DNA of 64,000 nt from Ampullaceana balthica. Its lineage: Eukaryota; Mollusca; Gastropoda; Lymnaeidae. Numbering within the stretch: the first letter of the stretch is position 1; every line of letters starts with the position of its first letter. This document shows, in pieces, positions 57,841 to 64,000 of this stretch. The DNA is taken from the NCBI GenBank assembly GCA_944989445.1, contig CALYLW010000330.1, positions 618,001-682,000 on the forward strand. The letters run 5' to 3'. A program made the position numbers and the translations under genes. The notes under the pieces are model-generated. The model was not told the DNA's origin and searched no databases. It was given only the letters and a program-made list of their open reading frames with translations.

Positions 57841-57880
57841 TTTTTACTAAAGTCTAGGCCACGTGTAGGGTCACATGACA
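57789..57880 (-). promoter_or_regulatory. MGA promoter: E-box and YY1-type motif
   Basis: A palindromic CACGTG lies at 57860-57865, a second E-box-like TCACATGA at 57871-57878, and ATGGCGG (YY1-type) at 57789-57795 on the minus strand. CACGTG is the site bound by MAX heterodimers, which include MGA itself, so feedback control is possible. Binding is inference. Confidence 0.45.
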
Positions 57881-58943
57881 TTGTTTATTGGAATTAGGTC
57901 ATTTAGTTTATTAACCATTTTGTTAAATCAAGGTAGAAAACAGCAATAAGCAACGTCAATACCTATGTTAATTGCTAAAATATGTAGTGTTTTTCATACT
58001 GCTACATATACACGCAAATTTAACACCGCTGATAGCATGAAAAGCAGCACAATAAATAATGCCGTCTGGCGTACCTGACTGTAAAAAAATACAAATTATA
58101 ATAGGTCACCTTGCAACAGTACCGTCATATTCTTAAGTTAGAATGTTTCCGATCCCTATGAAAACACAGTGATAGTGAGTAGTGGATTATATTGAAACGT
58201 ATTCATACATTTGAAGCTATATGTGAGGGAAATCATATTGCATTTCAAAGAAAATTAAATTATGTTAATCATAATTCAATGTTTAAATGTAATTTCTGGT
58301 TAGGCTTATCCTCTAATTATTGAATGTGTCGTGCGTTTGTCACGTAGTTTAGCGATTTTGCATCAGCGGCGTACAAGTGCATTTCAACATTTTTTTGCCC
58401 CCCCATTATCATTATTTTCTATTACACTTTGAACCAACCATACAATCACTAAAAAGGCGTGACTAATACTATTTCCTAATTGTTAATGAAAAAATAATAT
58501 TTTTGAATGTTCTTTTGTTACATTACTTACATCTCTAGAAGTAAGCTCAAACAGTATAATCTTGTCCTCGATTGTAGATTTAATTAATTAGAGACCAACC
58601 ACACTGCTTGAGCGATACCATCGCCGATGGTCTAAATGTCTAAAACCAAGCGTAAAGGAGAACATAGTCTAACAATTAAATCGTAATGAATGATTTAATA
58701 GCTATAAAAGCATTACTTTTGCATTGTCATTATTTGTAAATGTTTACACTTGTTCACTTTGTTAAAAATACATTATTTTTATTATGACTATCTTTAAAAA
58801 TTTGCTAGGTGAATCTATTCATTAAATGCCTCGTGCCTTAAATTAAGCTTTTTCGTTTCAGCTCCTTTCATGAGTTAGCATTTTAATATTATTTTTATTT
58901 TTTAAATTAAAAGAACAATAATGAAAGTCAATTTGATTGCTTA
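57881..58943. other. Upstream of MGA, nothing recognised
   Basis: No gene was seen. A short pyrimidine-rich tract lies near 58395. There is no CpG-rich divergent promoter partner. Confidence 0.4.
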
Positions 58944-59848
58944 GGGGCCGTCCATAAATGACGTCACGCACCTAGGCATCAGACGCTGGTTAATTAAATC
59001 TAATTATAATCCTTAAGTTTGAGAACCCCCAAGGAAACGTATGAAATTGTTACCCTGCTTCGTTTGATGTTGACATCAAAGCATTTGTGATGTAACCGCA
59101 GCTCCGCTTGGTTGTCTCACGGCAGGCGACTTTTTTGCCCGTTAACCCAATTTATACAAGTTTATGTGTGCGTTACGCCCCCCCCCCAACCCCCAGACTC
59201 TAGGTCCTGCTCCCGTAACTCGGGGATTTGGGGGAGCGCCGTTAGCCCCCCGCCCCCCCCCAAATGCTGCTGGTGAGTTTTACATGTATGACAAATATCT
59301 AAAAATGATCTGAATAGGATTATGTGTAAATATTTTAAGTCAATACGACACGGAATATCCTTTTTCTTTAAAAGGGGGATGGGGAGGGAATCTATTTGAT
59401 AGAATTAAAAACGTTTTAAGTTTGATATAATTGTTCGATGGGTTTTTTTTATCAAACGCCCCTGGCCATTCTAGTCTTCTAGATCAGTGCTTCTCAAAGT
59501 GGTGGTCCGCGGACCGGTGCCGGTCCGTGGGCCATCCGCTGCCGGTCCGCAGATGTTCTCAAAAAAAGGACAGAAAAATTGTCAGTGCAGGGAAAATAAT
59601 GCACCGGTACCTGGTGCAATGGAAAAAATTCCTGCCGGTCCGCCATACTAAAAAGTTTGAGAAGCACTGTTCTAGATATAATATGTTGTTTTTTTTTGGT
59701 TGTTGTTGTTTTTTTGCGGGGGGGGGGTCAAAGATTTGTGACGTATTTTTAGAGGGGGTGTCTAAGTTTTTGTGACGACGCGTGACGAGGGGGAGGGGGG
59801 GGGTAAAAAATTGGCAAAAATCGCGTGACGTCATTTATGGATGGCCCC
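58944..59848. mobile_element. Harbinger-like MITE with nested hAT MITE
   Basis: The ends are ggggccgtccataaatgacg and cgtcatttatggatggcccc, with TTA on both sides (58941-58943 and 59849-59851). Near the right end lie G-tracts and tgtgacgacgcgtgacg. It is split by the hAT MITE 59485-59669. Confidence 0.8.
59485..59669. mobile_element. hAT MITE with perfect target duplication
   Basis: The ends are cagtgcttctcaaag and tttgagaagcactg, with ttctagat on both sides (59477-59484 and 59670-59677). The interior holds repeated ccggtccg motifs. Confidence 0.92.
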
Positions 59849-60774
59849 TTAACGGCTTAACGTGATATTAAATTTCAGAATAATTAAGAGCGCCTATAAA
59901 AAAGAATTGAGTTTGTGTCCGAGACTGGACTTGAACGGATGCCAAATCTAACCATCACTTATAGGGTAAAACAGTTTGAGGGGCCTAACTTTTTAAACAT
60001 AGTTTTAAAGCAAGCAGCGCAAAATTTGAGTAAAATTCAGAGAGGGTTGGTTAAAAATACGGAGAGAGAAAAAATACATAAAATGTAATGTTCATTAAGA
60101 ACATTTTATGTGATGCAATAATCTTTCAATATTTCAAGCCTGTGTAATTGAGGGGGTGAGTCGGAATAATACAAATTTGGGGCGTGGTGGGGGGTATATT
60201 TTCATCCCGTCTAAAGTGGCAAAATTAATTATATTTATATTTTTTTATGTTCTAAAAAAAAATTTAAACTAAGAAAATAATTTTAAAAATCGGTTAAGCA
60301 CATAGAAATTGTTATGCATCTTGACAAAAAGGAAAGACATTGATATAAAAAATGGGGTGGGGTTGGTCCGAGTTGAGCCCGAATGGCCTTGCAACAAGAC
60401 GTCTCACGTTGCACACAAAGGCTTTGAAATTAAAGAACAACGCTTTGTATCATTTCGTGGGTTGTGGCCCCTGGACCATCAGGGTCACTGTGGCAGAACT
60501 CTTAACCTAACACTAATTGTAACTGGATTTAGTATGGATTATCAATAGACAGGAGAACCTGTCTACGCTGTCCCATGCCGAGGCTTGCAAAATGTTGATG
60601 TGTAGGCGGTAGACTTGATTTATAAAGAGCGGTAAAAATCTATACCCGCCATAGATGGCACTAACCCTGGCTGCTCTATTGCTCTCCCCTTCTCTACCGC
60701 CGATCAAAGTGACTCACTGTCACTTTACAAAAGCCTTGAAAACTGATTAGAACTCGTGCAAAAGGGCATTCTGA
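59849..60774. other. Intergenic, nothing recognised
   Basis: There are short chance open frames only, including one at about 60309-60548 with no recognisable motif. No gene or defined repeat was seen. Confidence 0.4.
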
Positions 60775-60925
60775 GATTCCCAGGTTTGGATAGTGCTCAA
60801 CAACTATTAGGTTTCTTTTCGTGTTAGAGGATTTCCGGGCGTGGCATGTGTTGCCTGAGCAAAATAGGAAATCCAACACATCATCAACATTATAAACTCT
60901 AGTAAATTAAACAAACCCGTAAAAA
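60775..60925 (+). mobile_element. LINE 3' fragment
   Basis: It contains a frame-broken gaggatttccgggcgtgg...ttgcctgagca segment that parallels the gggcgtggaataggttgcctgaag stretch near 2200-2225 of the main LINE copy (shared with short gaps), then aaactctag. It is followed by unrelated DNA. Confidence 0.45.
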
Positions 60926-61196
60926 CAAAGTTTTTGACTATAAATTCCTTATGTATGAGACATAACTAACAGTATTGATTATTTTCAAACGCGACAAACA
61001 TTTACAGACTGAATCTGTCCTAACTCAACTTTGCTTCATAACCCTGGGGGAAGGGGGGGGGGCTGGGAGAGGGGAAAAGTCTGGTCACCGATCGCTTGAC
61101 CGAGCTCAGCGTGACACGTAAAATGTAAACAAAAGCATGCCGGTACTTCGATGGGTCGCGTCAACGCGTCAACTCAAACTCTCACGTGGAAAAAAA

Positions 61197-61465
61197 ACAA
61201 TAACAAACAGTGAATTTGAATTACATACGTTATATAAGGATAAACTAAAAATGCATTAATTTAATTACGGTATGTTCGATCGATCTGAAATTTTGATACG
61301 ATGCATTGTTAGTTGAGACGGGTCCGTGTGCCAAATTTCAGCTCGATCGGATCACGGGAAGTGGGTCATTTTGACTTTTGTTTTTCCGCCCGCCCAAGAC
61401 AGAGAGACAGAGAGAGATCACGACAGAGACGGCGGTGAAGTTAATATAAGGGATTTAAAAATGTA
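61197..61465 (+). repeat. Repeat R2, copy 2
   Basis: This is the plus-oriented counterpart of 28060-28336, carrying taattacggta, gatcgatctgaaattttgat, caaatttcagctcgatcgg and cggcggtgaagttaatata. A LINE-tail-like stretch (taaaccacggataagcatag, gaacggaagggtcg) follows at 61480-61531. Confidence 0.7.
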
Positions 61466-61534
61466 AGGCTGTACTGTACATAAACCACGGATAAGCATAG
61501 GACCCATAAATATTCTGAACGGAAGGGTCGTTTT

Positions 61535-62998
61535 TAATATAATCTCTCTCTATATATATATAATGAAAGTAAGTCTGTCTGTCTGCGTGTCCTTTATAGC
61601 TGACTAAACCATTCATCCGATCGCCATGAAACTTTTGGAGACTTTTTAGTACGCTCACCGGATGGTAACTGGCTACCTTTTTTTCTAAATTTAACAGTCA
61701 TGGGGCGCCGGGAGCCCATAATGTGATTTTTTTCTTATATGAGCTATATAAAAAATATTTTAAGCGATAGCTACTGGGTGAATTGATGGATTTTAACCAA
61801 ACTTTGCATATAACTATAACAACTTGGTAACCAAATATTGAAATACTTTGTGACAATGAGTTCCTAATGTCCATTCCTACGGGGCTGGGGGCCCAAAATG
61901 TCTTTTTGCATAAACGTTTAAGATTTTATTTCCCATTCATTTGTGAACGATCTTGAGATAAATAGATAAATATATCAATTACGAAATTAAATGAATTGAA
62001 CAGGTGTTATGAACTTTATAACTTGCACTAAATGGAAAATGCCTTTTTTTGTTATCTGAGCTATATAAAAATTAGTTTATGCGTTAATAATAATAATAAT
62101 AATAACTTGATAATTTTATAGCGCTGTATCCCAGCAAGGAGCCGGGCTCAAAGCGCTTTACATGGAGATAATAGCATACATATAATAATTTAAATAAACA
62201 TTCCTATCATACTAACCACATAAATGACAGTACAATAGACATAAGCTACGTTAATCATTAAAAAGAAATATAGCTACTGAGTAAATGAATTGATCTTAAC
62301 CAAACGTTGTATACAAAAACTTGGTAGCTCAGATTAAAAAAACGTAAGGGCACTAAACGTATAATGTCAATTTTTTCGGGGGCGGGGGTTGGCTCCAAAT
62401 GTCTTTTTTTGTATATTCTAAGATATTATTTCTCACTCAAATTTTAACGATCTTGAGAAATATATCCATGATGAAACTGAATTTAAATGAACAGGTTTTC
62501 GAAATGTACATCTTGAACCAAATCGGGCCGAGGGCCTCTTAATGTCGCCCCCCCCCCTATATTAGCTATATAAAAATTATTTTAAGCGTTTTAAATAATG
62601 AGAAAATAACTGGATTTTGACCAAACTTAGTATATAAAAACTTAAGAGCCTATATTAAATTACTATAGTATAGGGCACTGAACTCCTAATGTCCATTCCC
62701 TCGGAACTGGGGGCCCCAAATGTTTAGAAATATAACTTGAGTACAATGGCAATTTAAAAAATTAAACTTTAACTCATTTTGGGGCCAGGGCTCTTAATAT
62801 CGTTTTTTTTTCTTCTGTAAGCTTTTTAATGATTAATTTATTTATCCGTTTGCTATGAAACTTGGACTTTTTTTTTGCACACATCTGCGAAGGTTTCTGG
62901 CTTAATTGTTTTTAAAACATACCACTCATTGGTTTCTTAAAATTTATTCATTTTTACTTTTTACTGAGATTGTCTCAACGCACGACGGGTCTGCTAGT
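61535..62998 (+). mobile_element. Helentron-like element with internal repeats
   Basis: It starts in tatatatataatgaaag followed by taagtctgtctgtctg and ends gacgggtctgctagt, both reminiscent of Helitron/Helentron ends. Internally a unit of about 300-500 bases recurs: gctatataaaa...aagcg near 61743, 62063 and 62566, and taatgtccattc...ggggcccaaa(t)gt near 61869, 62360 and 62690. R1 copy 2 is inserted within. There is no Rep/helicase frame. Classification is tentative. Confidence 0.4.
62085..62262 (+). repeat. Repeat R1, copy 2
   Basis: It shows agcgctgtatcccagcaagg, gggctcaaagcgctttacat and a taagctacgttaatcatta end, parallel to 27881-28040. It is nested in the Helentron-like segment. Confidence 0.7.
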
Positions 62999-63891
62999 AT
63001 AATATAAAAAAAAGATTTACAAGGTAGTTGGTTTCCAAGCTGTTAAAGGAAACTACTTCAACTTCACTGCTTACGTATTAAACATTACACCGTTCCTCTC
63101 ACTCCATGACAGGCAGTTCAGGCCCACAAAAGCAATAACAAAGTATAGGAACAGCTGATACGTGCCCGTGCTAAAGACAACATGAGACTAGAACAAGTTC
63201 CGAAATGAACCAACGAGACTATAAATTTTGACACATTCGTGTCCATTGGCGCCTCCCATCTACAAATAGCCTCTATCCAGCCCATGATCAACTCGCAGAG
63301 TTGCCCTTGCGACCAGTAAAGTATCAGATTCCTTCTTCAATACCACAGATACGTGACGAACTTCTTGAACATGTATAAGAGACACAATTTTCAATCTACG
63401 TGTATTAATTACGGCCCCTTAAGATAAAGAAGAGAAGAAAAAAAACAGAAAGAAAAAGTTTGGGATTACCGAAGTTTGACAATCACATTTGATTTTAAAT
63501 TGTAATACCAACCAAGTTTTGACATTAATTTCTGTTGGTTTCTTTAACTGCACAATGCGCTCCTTTATATCTATGAACATAACCGGAGATAGGTCACCAC
63601 GTTGCGCTTGTAAAATATTACCATTAAAGAACAGTGACTCGTTGCATCAAGGTTGATTACCGAGATGTTATACATTTGGTGCGTACGTGATCATGTGCAC
63701 GATAAGGCACCGCGAGATAGCGCAGCACGGTGCGTAATGAGAGTCGGTGAGAAGCCACATCAAATCACGAATAATTAGTATAGAGTTTTGAATTTATTAA
63801 GAAACTATAATGTTTTTGTTTTAGTAACGGCAATGTCATTTTTGTCTTGATTTAATTGCACATTCTTGGTTATTAAGTAGCTTTGATTGGA

Positions 63892-63896
<5 letters not shown>
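62999..63896. other. Intergenic, nothing recognised
   Basis: Mixed-composition DNA with no recognised repeat, gene or tRNA. Confidence 0.4.
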
Positions 63897-63984
<88 letters not shown>

Positions 63985-63985
63985 A
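63897..63985. repeat. AT microsatellite
   Basis: An almost pure AT/TA dinucleotide run of about 90 bases with a few interruptions. Confidence 0.95.
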
Positions 63986-64000
63986 TGCATAAAGACATCA

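Noticed and set aside
60309..60548. Small gene at 60309-60548
   Set aside because: It is a 79-codon frame with no recognisable domain, no splice pattern and no neighbouring exon. It is chance level for this length.
1..64000. CRISPR array, bacterial operon or phage signals
   Set aside because: None are present. Spliced genes, LINE/SINE elements and hAT/Tc1/Harbinger MITEs show eukaryotic nuclear DNA.

Overview
The window is AT-rich animal nuclear DNA. It has spliceosomal introns, two large split genes on the minus strand, and dense, mostly decayed transposable elements. LINE and SINE copies share an unusual tail (gaaggagcgtctg followed by gataa repeats), and there are many hAT-, Tc1- and Harbinger-like MITEs. 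This fits a mollusc, most likely a pulmonate gastropod. That is inference from style; nothing in the window proves the species.

Region 1 (1-5.3 kb) is a graveyard of LINE, SINE and MITE fragments. Region 2 (about 5.4-14.6 kb, minus strand) is one complete gene of nine coding exons. It encodes a predicted 1043-residue nuclear protein: an acidic N-terminal half with seven AT-hooks, then eight C2H2 zinc fingers, then an acidic and glutamine-containing tail. Its 3'UTR probably runs to about 5.46 kb. An upstream 5'UTR exon is implied, with a possible promoter near 19.3 kb. Region 3 (15-29 kb) is intergenic: a 5'-truncated RTE-type LINE with 12-bp target duplications, tRNA-derived SINEs, a foldback element, and a three-level nest of DNA transposons at 23.97-26.74 kb.

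Region 4 (about 29.1-57.8 kb, minus strand) is an orthologue of MGA, the MAX partner and PRC1.6 scaffold. Twelve exons are recognised, eleven of them coding. Recognisable parts are the DGILFMSF and ITKIKGW blocks, the cysteine-rich MGA domain, the NCNWE block, and a basic helix-loop-helix-zipper near the C-terminus. One exon just before the bHLH exon is missing from my model: the splice phases do not match across a 9.3-kb intron packed with transposons. The 5' end appears complete. It has a CACGTG E-box, an ATGGCGG (YY1-like) motif and an untranslated first exon, and joins in phase to a short coding exon. No T-box is encoded in this model, although vertebrate MGA starts with one.

Region 5 (57.9-64 kb), upstream of MGA, has no convincing gene. 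It holds a Harbinger-like MITE with a hAT MITE inside it, LINE remnants, two repeat families shared with 27.9-28.3 kb, a Helentron-like segment and an AT microsatellite. Both genes encode likely chromatin or transcription factors and lie in the same orientation, but I see no evidence that they act together.
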